Source: Oscillospiraceae bacterium (GTDB lineage: Bacteria > Bacillota > Clostridia > Oscillospirales > Oscillospiraceae). Taken from it: 64,000 nucleotides of DNA. The notes beneath the pieces are model-generated. The model was not told the DNA's origin, made no database searches, and saw only the letters and a program-made list of their open reading frames with translations. The stretch lies in assembly GCA_017458335.1 (NCBI GenBank), contig JAFTFT010000041.1, forward strand, positions 1 to 64,000, given 5' to 3'. The position numbers were made by a program, and so were the translations under genes. Positions 6,869 through 15,374 of this stretch are shown one piece after another; position 1 is the stretch's first letter, and the number at the start of each line of letters is the position of its first letter.

Positions 6869-8406
6869 CACTTTGCCCTCCCGTAATAATCGGCCCCTCT
6901 TGTGAATCCGTACTGGGAGGTTGCATCTGAGAAAGTTGGTTCAGCCGCAGGAGTCAGGGTATCCTGGCCAGACGCGAGAATGGTCTTTACATGCTTAAAG
7001 GAAGGCTGAGGCGTGTAGGTCAGTGCTTTGGTACACGCTTTCTCGAGGCGCTGAACGGAGTATTTGTCGGCCAGCTTAAGTAATGCCAGGCAGGACTTAT
7101 ATCCCTGTTGCTCTACCTTGTAGCTGCTGAGGATTGCCTTTATAACAATTTCTGTATTCGGTCCAATCTTTGAGGCCCAGGCTATAAAGCGATCGCCATT
7201 CCAAGCAACATACTTTTTGTGGTCTGGCGGCATATGCTCTTCATTTGTACTGTACTGGTTGGCACGTCCATAAAGGCGGATGTGAGAGCAGATCCGATTG
7301 CCGCTGAAGAAAACCTCTACCATGTTCCTTGTAAGACGAACATCCACCTTCTGCTTAATGTACTCGTATGGGACAGAATAGTTCATCTTTTCCACAGCAA
7401 TGTGGTAATTGGGACCTACTGTGGCAACCTTCCATTGAGACAGCTCAAAAGGTTCTGCCGGAAGCTGCATCAGAAAAGGCTTTTCTTCCTCAAACATCGA
7501 GGCTCTGCTGCCATCTTTCTTCTGAAACGGTTTATGATTGAACTCATACAGCTTATCCCAGATTGCTTCATTCAGCTCCGGCAAGGAGAGAAACTGACGA
7601 TTACGCAGAGCAGCAAGAATGAAGGTGGAAATGACACCAACCGTACCTTCTACAAACGCTTTGTCTTTCGGAGATCTGACCCGGGCGGGAACAACGGCAG
7701 TGTTGTAATGTTCAGTCAGTTCCCGATATGACCGATTCAGTTCAACTTCATCTTTTCCGTGCTTCAGCACGCCAGTTTTGAGATTGTCACACTGGATCAT
7801 TTTGGTCACGCCGCCAAAATACTTGTAGGCGTTGACATGCGCCGTGGTCCAGCATTCTTGGTTCATGGAAAAGAAGCCTTCCACATAGCTGTATCCACTG
7901 AAAGGTAGCGTGGCTACAAAAACATATACCTTGATGAGCTCACCTGTGTCAGTGTCAATAATGCCTGTCGTGTCGCCTGCCCAGTCCACCTGCATGATCT
8001 CTCCAGGCTTGTGATTCAAATGCATCGTGGCGTTCTTCTTGGTACAGAAATCGTTGTAGTATTTGTTAAACTGTGTAGACTGATATGGAAGTTCGCCGGA
8101 TTGACGGCATTCGTCCACGTATTCCCTCCAGAGCAGATCCAACGTCACACCGTCACGCTGCAATTCTTTGTATACATGCTCATAATCTGGCATCTTATAC
8201 TTTGCTTTTCCTGAGGCCACCGAAAAAAGCGTCTCGTATACATCTTTATCCGACATCAACTCTGGCAAAGGGTATTTCAATCCTTTTTCCTTTGCCAACC
8301 TTAAGACATTGATAACGGTGGTCCTGGAGCATTTTACAGATTCTGCAATTTGGGTGTTGTTGAGCCCAAGATTTTCCAACCTTAGAATCTCGCGGTAATT
8401 GGTCAT
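6868..8406 (-). CDS. istA: IS21-family transposase IstA
   Basis: This 512-residue DDE transposase has an N-terminal helix-turn-helix (GLNNTQIAESVKCSRTTVINVL). A retroviral-integrase-type catalytic core begins at about residue 125 (MQVDWAGDT for the first Asp, then IQCDNLKTG for the second, then the PKDKAFVEGTVG region for the Glu). A C-terminal Mu-type beta-barrel region follows. The start at 8406 is chosen for the AAGGAGGG site upstream; an extension to 8481 lacks one. The gene is intact and overlaps istB. Confidence 0.92.
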   Translation of the reverse strand: MTNYREILRLENLGLNNTQIAESVKCSRTTVINVLRLAKEKGLKYPLPELMSDKDVYETLFSVASGKAKYKMPDYEHVYKELQRDGVTLDLLWREYVDECRQSGELPYQSTQFNKYYNDFCTKKNATMHLNHKPGEIMQVDWAGDTTGIIDTDTGELIKVYVFVATLPFSGYSYVEGFFSMNQECWTTAHVNAYKYFGGVTKMIQCDNLKTGVLKHGKDEVELNRSYRELTEHYNTAVVPARVRSPKDKAFVEGTVGVISTFILAALRNRQFLSLPELNEAIWDKLYEFNHKPFQKKDGSRASMFEEEKPFLMQLPAEPFELSQWKVATVGPNYHIAVEKMNYSVPYEYIKQKVDVRLTRNMVEVFFSGNRICSHIRLYGRANQYSTNEEHMPPDHKKYVAWNGDRFIAWASKIGPNTEIVIKAILSSYKVEQQGYKSCLALLKLADKYSVQRLEKACTKALTYTPQPSFKHVKTILASGQDTLTPAAEPTFSDATSQYGFTRGADYYGRAK

Positions 8407-8565
8407 AATGATGACCCTCCTTATATTGATGTCGTGCCTGAGCACGCACCAATATATTACCGCGATTTCGCCGGTGTTCAATCCAAGCGGAGTGACTGTT
8501 CAGTTTCAGCGGAGAAAGTGTTCAACTTGTGCGGTGCCGGTGTTCATTCTTGCGCGGAATATTCA

Positions 8566-8571
8566 GCCAAA
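8566..8571. repeat. Target-site duplication, right copy
   Basis: GCCAAA follows the CGGAATATTCA tip directly and matches 5780-5785. Confidence 0.85.
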
Positions 8572-8595
8572 TTCTTCATACAGGGACTTCATCAT
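8566..8595 (-). pseudogene. tnpV: tnpV remnant, N-terminal codons
   Basis: The AAGGAGA ribosome binding site at 8602-8607 and the ATG at 8595 begin MMKSLYEEFG, which joins FGGTYTLGND at 5785 when the IS21 element and one copy of its target duplication are removed. This reconstructs the TnpV N-terminus. Confidence 0.7.
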
Positions 8596-8706
8596 CGCTT
8601 TCTCCTTCAAATGTAGTCGTTTGGTGCTGTGAAATGGGTTGCGCACTACGGTTGGCGACTTTGTTGTGTTGAGGTTGATGATTAGTTCCTTATGACAATG
8701 AATTCA

Positions 8707-8738
8707 AACGGCAGCGGGGATTTCTCCTCGCTGCCGTT
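8707..8738 (-). terminator. Hairpin downstream of hsp20
   Basis: AACGGCAGCG and its complement form a 10-bp stem with a 12-base loop about 60 bases after the hsp20 stop. The following T-run on the minus strand is short (TTTG), so termination may be imperfect. Confidence 0.5.
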
Positions 8739-8798
8739 CTGTGTGAGAGTCCGTATGTTCTTATGAGGCGCCCCGCGTCTTTCGGGTGGCTCTGGGGA

Positions 8799-9239
8799 TT
8801 ACTTGATTTCGAGCCGTCTGGTGGGAGGAACCGTCTCGACCTTCTTCGGCATGGTGAGCTTCAGAATACCGTCGTTGTAAGCTGCCTCGATGCCGTCGAC
8901 GTTCACGCCGGACACGTCGAAGCTTCTGCTGAAGGAACCGTAGAAGCGCTCGCGCTTGATGAAGTTCTTCTGCTTCTCTTCCTCGTCCGCCTTGCGCTCG
9001 GCCGTGATGGTCAGGCAGTCGTTCTCAACATCGATCTTGATGTCTTCTTTCTTGAAGCCGGGGAGCTCCGCGTCCAGGACGAAGGCGTCACCCGTGTCGG
9101 TCACGTCCGTGCGGAAGCTGCTCATGGCCGGATGGCTGTTGCCGCCGAAGAAGCTGCGCTCCATGTCATCAAGCATCCGGAACGGATCATAAGCGGAAAC
9201 TCTGCTGCCTCTGCGATCAAAAGGAATCAGTTCAAACAT
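8799..9239 (-). CDS. Small heat shock protein (Hsp20/alpha-crystallin)
   Basis: This is a 146-residue holdase chaperone that keeps unfolding cytoplasmic proteins soluble under heat. The alpha-crystallin domain covers about residues 40-140, with conserved AELPGFKKEDI, the NDGILKLTMPK strand and a C-terminal R-L-E-I-K variant of the I-x-I tail. The start at 9239 is chosen because GGAGG lies eight bases upstream and MFELIPFDRRG is the usual clostridial start. A CIRCE operator lies in the leader, so HrcA should repress it at normal temperature. Confidence 0.93.
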   Translation of the reverse strand: MFELIPFDRRGSRVSAYDPFRMLDDMERSFFGGNSHPAMSSFRTDVTDTGDAFVLDAELPGFKKEDIKIDVENDCLTITAERKADEEEKQKNFIKRERFYGSFSRSFDVSGVNVDGIEAAYNDGILKLTMPKKVETVPPTRRLEIK

Positions 9240-9373
9240 TTTATATACCTCCAAGCATTTATTTACAGATGATAATTGGTTTTCGACGATCGATTCATTT
9301 CTTTTGTTTCATCGTGTATATAAAATACCATACAATTATGAACGATTCCTCTATATTTTATGAACTAAATATG

Positions 9374-9408
9374 AATATTAGCACTCTTTTAAAAAGAGTG
9401 CTAATATT
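9374..9408. promoter_or_regulatory. CIRCE element (HrcA operator)
   Basis: TTAGCACTC-N9-GAGTGCTAA is an exact match to the CIRCE consensus, and the arms extend to 13 bases (AATATTAGCACTC). It lies about 135 bases upstream of hsp20 and downstream of alr. A -35/-10-like pair (TTAGCA, TAATAT) is built into its arms. Confidence 0.95.
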
Positions 9409-9446
9409 GTCTCTTATTCCGCTTCCCCGGGAAGGGCGCCGGCTTC

Positions 9447-10556
9447 TTACATGCCGGTGTAGGTCCGTGCGACGCGATCGGTCAGGCGCGCGGTCAGGTC
9501 GCAGCCTTCGCAGCCGATCAGTCCCGCGACCTCCTGTGCCGGGAGAAGCGTCCCCGCTCCGTCGTAACCGAACAGCGTCACCTCATCTCCGGCCTCGGCG
9601 TCAAGGTCCTCCAGGTCCACAAAGCTCTGATCCATGCAACAGGCCAGCAGACGGACCCGTCTGCCGCGGACCAGGACCGGGGCGTGGGCCGCGAAAAGCG
9701 CCGGATCATACCCGTCTCCGTAGCCGATGGACAGGACGCCGACCCGCATATCTTTCTCCAGGATCGTCTTTCGGTCATACCCGAGGGTGTCGCCCGCATG
9801 ACGCTCGCGCACATCGGTCAGCCAGGCACGGTAGGAGACCGCTTCCCGGATCGTGCCGGTGGGCCGGTCCGGATTGTCAAGCGTGAGCCGGCGTCCCGCC
9901 CGGACCGCGTCGAAGAGGACGTTCTCCCCCGTCTCCAGCGAGGCGGAGGAAGCCATGTGACAGAGCCCTGTCCGGATTCCAGCCGCCCTAAGCTTCTCCA
10001 GATAATCCCGGAAGCAGCCGCTCTGCTGCTCCATCTGTTCCCGGCTGTGGTCGGAGAAGTGCGAAAAGCTGTCCCGGATCTCGATCACATCCTCCGCCCG
10101 CTTCAACTCCGCAATCAGGCGGTCCGCTTCCTCCGGCAGAAAGCCGATGCGGTGCAGGCCGGTGTCGAGCTTCAGCGAGACCGGGATCCTTCTCCCGGCT
10201 TTCCGCGCCGCCTCCCGCAGGACCGGGAACTGTCGGAAGCTTCCGAGGGTCAGCAGCAGATGATGCTCCACCGCCGCCTCCACCTGGGTGTCCAGCGGCA
10301 GGCTCATCACCAGAATCTGCTGGGTCGCCCCTGCCTCGCGAAGCTCGATCCCCTCCGCCACCTGGGACACCGCAAAGCAGTCGATCCCGCCCAGGTCAGA
10401 GAGAAAGCGGCCGATCGTCACCGCGCCGAGGCCGTAGGCGTTGGCCTTCAGGACCGGAATCAGCTTCACCTCCGGCCCGATTTCACGTCGGATCTGTTCA
10501 ATATTCTCTTTTATCGCCTGCAGATCAATCTGCAGATAGGAATTACTCGTGATCAA
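9447..10556 (-). CDS. alr: Alanine racemase
   Basis: This PLP enzyme interconverts L- and D-alanine for peptidoglycan and is 369 residues, the usual length. The PLP lysine is Lys38 in LKANAYGLG, and the C-terminal catalytic tyrosine lies in the GYGDGY motif near residue 275. The CMDQSFVDL motif of the C-terminal beta domain is present. It begins 40 bases after the ABC ATPase gene on the same strand, so it is probably the last gene of the amino-acid transporter operon. That links import, or recapture of D-amino acids, with racemization. A broader-specificity amino-acid racemase cannot be excluded. Confidence 0.9.
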   Translation of the reverse strand: MITSNSYLQIDLQAIKENIEQIRREIGPEVKLIPVLKANAYGLGAVTIGRFLSDLGGIDCFAVSQVAEGIELREAGATQQILVMSLPLDTQVEAAVEHHLLLTLGSFRQFPVLREAARKAGRRIPVSLKLDTGLHRIGFLPEEADRLIAELKRAEDVIEIRDSFSHFSDHSREQMEQQSGCFRDYLEKLRAAGIRTGLCHMASSASLETGENVLFDAVRAGRRLTLDNPDRPTGTIREAVSYRAWLTDVRERHAGDTLGYDRKTILEKDMRVGVLSIGYGDGYDPALFAAHAPVLVRGRRVRLLACCMDQSFVDLEDLDAEAGDEVTLFGYDGAGTLLPAQEVAGLIGCEGCDLTARLTDRVARTYTGM

Positions 10557-10596
10557 GCGTCTGTTTTCCTTTTCTGTAGAGTCGGAGAAAGGCGGC

Positions 10597-11343
10597 TCAG
10601 AGCACCTTGGAAAGGAAGTCCTTGAGGCGCGGATTGTTCGGGTGGTCGAACAGCTCGTTCGGCTCGTTCTCCTCCAGGATCTGGCCGCCGTCCATGAAGA
10701 TCACGCGGCTCGCGACCTCACGGGCAAAGCCCATCTCGTGGGTGACGACGACCATCGTCATGCCGTTTCTGGCAAGATCCCGCATCAGGTCCAGCACTTC
10801 GTTGACCATCTCCGGGTCCAGGGCCGAGGTCGGTTCGTCGAAGAGCATGACCTCCGGCTCCATGGCCAGGGCGCGGACAATGGCGATGCGCTGCTTCTGG
10901 CCGCCGGAGAGCATGTTGGGATATTCGTTGGCCTTATCCGCCAGGCCGATGCGATCAAGAAGCTCCTTCCCCTTCGCCTGGGCTTCCGCCTTTGTTTTCA
11001 GCTTCAGGTGGACCGGAGCCAGCGTGATGTTCTGCATCACCGTCTTGTGCGGGAAGAGATTGAAGTGCTGAAACACCATGCCCATCTTCCGCCGGTGGAG
11101 ATTCAGGTCCACGCTCTTGTCCGCCAGGTCCACCCCGTCGAAGTAGATGTGTCCCGAGGTCGGCGTCTCCAGCATGTTCAGGCAGCGCAGCAGCGTGCTC
11201 TTTCCGGAACCGGAGGCGCCGATGATGGCGACAACCTCACCCTGGTGGATGGTCAGGTTGCAGCCGTTGAGCGCCTTGACCTTGCCGTTGTTGTACTCTT
11301 TTTTCACGTCCACGACGCGGATGAGCTCATTGCTTGTCGCCAC
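10597..11343 (-). CDS. Polar amino acid ABC transporter ATPase
   Basis: This 248-residue ATPase of the GlnQ/HisP type energises import. It has Walker [10 protein letters not shown] (about residue 42), a Q-loop in FQHFNLFPH, signature LSGGQKQR (about 145) and Walker [14 protein letters not shown] (about 163), followed by the switch histidine in VVTHEMGF. Start is GTG with GGAGGATG upstream. It overlaps the permease gene by 17 bases. It is close in sequence to the second ATPase at 16811-17572, so the two operons are probably paralogous. Confidence 0.95.
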   Translation of the reverse strand: MATSNELIRVVDVKKEYNNGKVKALNGCNLTIHQGEVVAIIGASGSGKSTLLRCLNMLETPTSGHIYFDGVDLADKSVDLNLHRRKMGMVFQHFNLFPHKTVMQNITLAPVHLKLKTKAEAQAKGKELLDRIGLADKANEYPNMLSGGQKQRIAIVRALAMEPEVMLFDEPTSALDPEMVNEVLDLMRDLARNGMTMVVVTHEMGFAREVASRVIFMDGGQILEENEPNELFDHPNNPRLKDFLSKVL

Positions 11344-12061
11344 GGCGCATCCTCCTTTCGATTGCCTCGATGGCCTTGGAGGCCGGATAGTTGATGCAGA
11401 AGTAGATCAGCGCCGCCACCGTATACGGCGCAAGCGTGATATACGTCGCTCCCGCGACGGTCTTCGCGGCGAACATCAGTTCCGCCATGCCCAGCGTTGA
11501 GCAGATCGACGACTCCTTCACCATGGTGACGATTTCATTGGCCAGGGCCGGCAGGACGTTCTTGATCGCCTGCGGCAGGACGACCAGCTGCATGGAAGCC
11601 CAGGAAGAAAGCCCCAGCGAGCGGGCAGCCTCGGTCTGGCCGATATCCACCGCGAGGATGCCGCCGCGGAAGATTTCCGCCACGTAGGCGGAAGAGTTCA
11701 GCGCCAGCGCCACAACGCCGGGAATAAAGCGGCTCATCGGGATGAAGCCAAAGAGCTGCCAGCTGTTCGGGATCCGCACCGCGCCGAACAGGCCGAAATA
11801 GATAATGCTCAGCTGCACCAGCAGCGGCGTCGAGCGAAAGATCGCAATGTACGCGCCGGAGATGCCCTTGACCAGCTTGTTCTTGCTCAGGCGCATGATG
11901 GCCAGAAGCAGGGCCGGAATCACGGCCAGCAGGACGGAACAGACCGCCAGCAGCAGGGTATAGCCCACCGCCTGCAGGATGTACGTTCCGTATTCCCCCA
12001 TGAAGGAGAAATTAAAGAACGACGCCGGCGACAGATTGCCGAAAATACCTTCCCAGTCCAT
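11327..12061 (-). CDS. Polar amino acid ABC transporter permease
   Basis: This 244-residue membrane protein of the HisM/GlnP type has about five transmembrane helices and the EAA loop ([25 protein letters not shown]) at about residues 145-170, which contacts the ATPase. The first helix is near residues 30-50. It is second in the operon, after the binding protein and a long stem-loop. A single permease gene implies a homodimeric pore. Confidence 0.94.
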   Translation of the reverse strand: MDWEGIFGNLSPASFFNFSFMGEYGTYILQAVGYTLLLAVCSVLLAVIPALLLAIMRLSKNKLVKGISGAYIAIFRSTPLLVQLSIIYFGLFGAVRIPNSWQLFGFIPMSRFIPGVVALALNSSAYVAEIFRGGILAVDIGQTEAARSLGLSSWASMQLVVLPQAIKNVLPALANEIVTMVKESSICSTLGMAELMFAAKTVAGATYITLAPYTVAALIYFCINYPASKAIEAIERRMRRGDKQ

Positions 12062-12106
12062 AGATCAGAAGTCCTTTCGTGTGTATTGCAGGAGTTTGTA
12101 TAACAT

Positions 12107-12145
12107 GCACGAATGTGTAAGGCATCACGCCTTACACATTCGTGC
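12107..12145 (-). other. Long stem-loop between binding-protein and permease genes
   Basis: GCACGAATGTGTAAGGC and its perfect complement form a 17-bp stem with a five-base loop (ATCAC). There is no T-run, so it is more likely an mRNA 3'-end stabiliser or partial attenuator. It would let the binding protein be made in excess over the permease and ATPase. The second ABC operon has a hairpin at the same place. Confidence 0.7.
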
Positions 12146-12187
12146 CGTATCAATTCGTCAAGGGTGCGGCGCAGGCCGCAGCGGGGA

Positions 12188-13078
12188 TTATTTTGTTTCG
12201 GCTGCTGCCTCTTCGACAGCTTCGGCTTCCTCTTCGCCCATCAGGACGTCGTCAGACTCATAGCCCTCGGGAGCATCCGCGGAGACCTCTTCGATGCCCT
12301 GGATGGCGTCGACCGTCGCCTTGAACTCGTCGATCTTGCCCTCGGCCTTCAGCTGTGCAATGGCCTCATTGATGCCGTCCAGCAGGCCCTTCGGGTCGCC
12401 CTTGGCCACAGCCACCGCGATGCCGTTGGGTTGCGGGAAGACCTTGCTTGCCTCTTCGGCGATGGAAAGCTGGTCATACTGCTTGTCATAGGAGACCGCG
12501 ACGGAGCCGTCGAGAAGGATCGCGTCGATCTTGCCGTTGACAAGTTCATTGACAAGGTCGGTCACCAGCGGGAGAGAAACCACACTGCAGCCGATCAGGT
12601 TCTGCTCGGCCTTTTCAACCTTGGTGGAACCGGTCTGTGCGCCGACGCTCACGCCGTTAAAGTCGGTCGCGGGATCCTGGAACTTGTCCACATCTTCGGT
12701 GCGGACAAGGATGTACTCGGGCAGCTCATCCATATAGCTCTCGGAGAAGTCGGCGGCCTTCAGACGCTTCTCGGTCGGCTCGATATCGGCCAGAACGATG
12801 TCAAAGTCGCCCTTGTTCAGCGCGGTCAGCAGGTAACCGAAGTCCATGTTCTCGATCTGAAGCTCCATGCCGAGATAGTCGGCAATGTACTGCGCGACCA
12901 TGATGTCAATGCCGCCGAAGACCATCTTGCCGTTCTCATCGGGATACATGAACTCAAACGGAGCGTAGTCGGCGCTCGTACCGAAAACGAGGACTTCTTT
13001 CTTTTCAGCAAACGCAGCCGTTGCGGCTACGCTGAAGATCAGAACCAGAATCAAAGCGATCGAAATTATTTTTTTCAT
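12188..13078 (-). CDS. Family 3 amino-acid binding protein, non-lipoprotein
   Basis: This 296-residue extracellular solute-binding protein has a signal peptide (residues 1-24, cleavage after AFA). The family 3 core begins VLVFGTSADYAPFEF and continues through GGIDIMVAQYIADYL, a polar or basic amino-acid binder type. No lipobox cysteine follows the signal peptide, which is unusual in a Gram-positive ABC importer. The last 35 residues are an acidic Glu/Ala-rich tail outside the fold. It is the first gene of the operon, under a consensus promoter with an ARG-box-like operator, so arginine or a related amino acid is a reasonable substrate guess. Confidence 0.92.
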   Translation of the reverse strand: MKKIISIALILVLIFSVAATAAFAEKKEVLVFGTSADYAPFEFMYPDENGKMVFGGIDIMVAQYIADYLGMELQIENMDFGYLLTALNKGDFDIVLADIEPTEKRLKAADFSESYMDELPEYILVRTEDVDKFQDPATDFNGVSVGAQTGSTKVEKAEQNLIGCSVVSLPLVTDLVNELVNGKIDAILLDGSVAVSYDKQYDQLSIAEEASKVFPQPNGIAVAVAKGDPKGLLDGINEAIAQLKAEGKIDEFKATVDAIQGIEEVSADAPEGYESDDVLMGEEEAEAVEEAAAETK

Positions 13079-13117
13079 TTCAGTGGTCCTTTCGCATAAA
13101 TTTATTCGACGCCGGTT

Positions 13118-13146
13118 ATTATAGTGAATATTTATTCAGATGTCAA
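13118..13146 (-). promoter_or_regulatory. Consensus promoter of the first ABC operon
   Basis: TTGACA (13141-13146) and TATAAT (13118-13123) on the minus strand are exactly 17 bases apart. The spacer holds the ARG-box-like palindrome. The binding-protein start lies 40 bases downstream. Confidence 0.9.
13125..13138. promoter_or_regulatory. ARG-box-like operator in the promoter spacer
   Basis: TGAATATTTATTCA is a near-palindrome differing by one base from the core TGAATAATTATTCA of ArgR/AhrC operators. It lies wholly between the -35 and -10 hexamers, where binding would block transcription. Confidence 0.6.
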
Positions 13147-13178
13147 GGGGTTCTGCCTTTTTTCTTTTTTGTTTCTTT

Positions 13179-14540
13179 TCAGTCGGCGGGATACCGGATC
13201 GGCTTGCCCAAACGGCCGTTTACGATTTTCCCGTCCAGAACCGCAGGCTCGCCCGCCAGGAAGACCGCCCTGATTCCCTTCGGGGGCAGCGTCGGTTCGG
13301 CGAAGGTGGCGCAGTCGAGGATCTCCTCCGGGTCAAACAGCACGAGGTCCGCGTCCGCGCCCGGACAAAGGCTTCCCTTCTGCGAAAGCCCCAGACGCAT
13401 GGCCGGAAGGGCCGTGATGCGGAACAGGGCTTCGTTCAGGCTCAGGCCGCTCTCCGGGGCAAGTTTCGCGAGAAAGCGCGGGAAGGCCCCGGCCGCCCGC
13501 GGATGTCCCTTTCCGTCGAAGAGGAAGCAGTCGCTTCCGACGGTGACGTTCGGATGGCGGTACGCGAGGCGGATTTCGTCCTCCCTCATCACATGTCCGA
13601 CCGTCAGATAGTCCGGATGCGCCTTTCTCTCCGCTTCAAAGATCTCTCTGGTACAGCGCTGTCCGCGGTAGCTTCCTTCGCAGAGCTCGATATCCGCGTA
13701 GCTGCAGTGCATCGCCTCCAGGTCGTCATAGGGGGCGCTTCCGATGCGGGTGGAGAAGGCCGCATACGGGTAACAGTCGCAGCAGGCGTCCATCCCCTCG
13801 GCGCGAAAGCGGTCCACCAGGGTCAGCAGCGCTTCCATCTGTCCGTAGGCCGCCATGCTGCCGATGTGAGAGAGCTGCACCGGGACGGAGGCCTCTTTCC
13901 CCGCTTCCAGCACCTCGGCCGCAGCCGCCGGCGCCCCCTCCGCGCAGGCGCGGATGTGGGCGGCGATCAGCTTCCCTCCGGCGCTGCAGCAGCGGGCCGC
14001 GGCCGAAAGCTCTTCCCGGCTCATGCCGGGGATGTATTCCAGACCGAAGGAGACGCCGGCGCAGCCCGCGTCCAGCGCCGCCGTGACCGCATGACCGATG
14101 GCTTCGATCTCCGAGGCGGATGCGGCGCCGTAGCGGTCCGCCTTCGAAAACCTCTCCCGGAACCAGGTATACCCGGCCAGCATCGCGACATTCACGAAGC
14201 AGCCGTCCCGCTCGATCTCATCCAGGAACGCGGTCGGATCGCCGAAGTTGTCGCCGCAGTTTCCGGCGAGGCAGGTGGTCACGCCCATGCGCAGCAGGCA
14301 GGCGAGATTCGCCCTGTCCGGGTCCTTATAGCGCTTCCCGTTCACCAGAGGGTCCTCATGGGCGTGCAGGTCGATGAATCCGGGGCAGACGACGAGGCCG
14401 CCGGCATCCGTCGTGAGATCCGCCGGGGGCGTCTCCGCGGTGAGGCAGAGGACCTTTCCGTCTTCCAGAAGGACATTCAGCCTCGCGTCGATGCGCTGAG
14501 AAGGGTCGATGACCCTTCCGTTTCTGATCAGGTGTTTCAT
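13179..14540 (-). CDS. N-acyl-D-amino-acid deacylase (amidohydrolase family)
   Basis: This 453-residue metal-dependent hydrolase releases D-amino acids from N-acyl derivatives. It has the amidohydrolase entry GFIDLHAHED (about residue 55), the GNCGDN segment, and a late GSDCFLFDGKGHPRAAGAFPRFL-type stretch around residues 345-365 that is diagnostic of the D-aminoacylase group, with the Asp after the metal site. The C-terminal beta-sandwich closes with PGADADLVLFDP. Flanking transporters, alanine racemase and an M20 amidohydrolase suggest scavenging of acylated or D-amino acids. Dipeptidase-like or imidase activity is possible within this fold. Confidence 0.85.
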   Translation of the reverse strand: MKHLIRNGRVIDPSQRIDARLNVLLEDGKVLCLTAETPPADLTTDAGGLVVCPGFIDLHAHEDPLVNGKRYKDPDRANLACLLRMGVTTCLAGNCGDNFGDPTAFLDEIERDGCFVNVAMLAGYTWFRERFSKADRYGAASASEIEAIGHAVTAALDAGCAGVSFGLEYIPGMSREELSAAARCCSAGGKLIAAHIRACAEGAPAAAAEVLEAGKEASVPVQLSHIGSMAAYGQMEALLTLVDRFRAEGMDACCDCYPYAAFSTRIGSAPYDDLEAMHCSYADIELCEGSYRGQRCTREIFEAERKAHPDYLTVGHVMREDEIRLAYRHPNVTVGSDCFLFDGKGHPRAAGAFPRFLAKLAPESGLSLNEALFRITALPAMRLGLSQKGSLCPGADADLVLFDPEEILDCATFAEPTLPPKGIRAVFLAGEPAVLDGKIVNGRLGKPIRYPAD

Positions 14541-14692
14541 ACTGTTCCGCTTCTCCTTCTACCTTCCGCAATGGTTTTGATCATGCTTTCCGGCGCTCTC
14601 CGCCCGCCGTGGCCTGCGGCCGCCTTGCGTCCGGGCCGCTTCCGTGGTATACTTCCCGCAGAATACCCGCGTGAACGAAAGGATCGATGTAC

Positions 14693-15274
14693 ATGAAAAT
14701 CTGTCTGTTCGGTGCCTCTTCCAGCCGGCTGAACCCGGTCTACTTCCGGGAGGCCGAGGCAATGGGCCGCCTGCTCGCCGAAGGCGGTCACAGCGTCGTG
14801 TTCGGCGGCGGAGTCGACGGGCTGATGGGCGCCTGCGCCCGCGGCGCGAAGGCCGCCGGCGGAAAGGTCGTCGGCATCGCGCCGCGGATGTTCAACGAAC
14901 CCGGCATTCTGCTCCCGGAATGCGACGAGCTGATCCTGACAGATACCATGGCCGCCCGGAAAGAAAAAATGTTCGCCGAGAGCGAGGCCTTTCTCGCCCT
15001 GCCCGGGGGCATCGGGACCATGGACGAGTTCTTCGAGGCGATCACGCTGCGGCAGCTGGGCCTGCTCCGGGGGCAGGTCGTTCTGCTGAACACGCTGGAC
15101 TTCTATACGCCGCTTGTCTCTTATCTCGGGCAGATGGCGGAGCAGGGCTTCATGAGCCGGAACTGTCTCGAGCTTGTGCGGCTTTGCAATACGCCGGAGA
15201 GCGCGCTGGAGGCGCTTGAAATCCCGGATGAACTGGATGGGAGCATCCGCCGTCTGGAGGACTATACCCGCTGA
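14693..15274 (+). CDS. LOG family protein (TIGR00730)
   Basis: This 193-residue Rossmann-type protein has the PGGIGTMDEFFE motif (about residues 103-114) that binds nucleoside monophosphate. Family members hydrolyse the N-glycosidic bond of cytokinin riboside or other 5'-monophosphates. In bacteria the physiological role is unclear, with purine monophosphate cleavage most likely. The older annotation lysine decarboxylase is not supported. The start at 14693 is favoured over 14687 because AAAGGA is then nine bases away. It is transcribed against its neighbours and has its own terminator. Confidence 0.9.
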   Translation: MKICLFGASSSRLNPVYFREAEAMGRLLAEGGHSVVFGGGVDGLMGACARGAKAAGGKVVGIAPRMFNEPGILLPECDELILTDTMAARKEKMFAESEAFLALPGGIGTMDEFFEAITLRQLGLLRGQVVLLNTLDFYTPLVSYLGQMAEQGFMSRNCLELVRLCNTPESALEALEIPDELDGSIRRLEDYTR

Positions 15275-15312
15275 ATCCCGAAAAGCAGGCCGGCTGCTGC
15301 CGGCTTTCACCA

Positions 15313-15358
15313 ATCCCCCGCCGTCTGAGCCTCTCATCGCGGCGGGGGATCGTTTTTT
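15313..15358 (+). terminator. Rho-independent terminator after the LOG gene
   Basis: An 11-bp stem (ATCCCCCGCCG and complement) is followed by TCG and six T residues. It also separates the convergent M20 amidohydrolase gene. Confidence 0.85.
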
Positions 15359-15374
15359 CTCTATACCTCATACC

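Larger units (their letters stand above)
5786..8565 (-). mobile_element. IS21-family insertion sequence (about 2.78 kb)
   Basis: The element is bounded by inverted tips TGAATATTCCG at 5786 and CGGAATATTCA ending at 8565, flanked by 6-bp GCCAAA duplications, and carries istA and istB in the usual overlapping order. Subterminal repeats of TGAACACTTTCTCC occur inside both ends, as is typical of IS21. It interrupts tnpV after codon ten. The clean tips and duplication show simple transposition with no later rearrangement at the ends, but istB has an amber codon, so the copy is probably no longer autonomous. Confidence 0.9.

Noticed and set aside
14693-15274. Lysine decarboxylase annotation
   Set aside because: PGGxGTxxE marks the LOG family; no PLP-binding motif is present.
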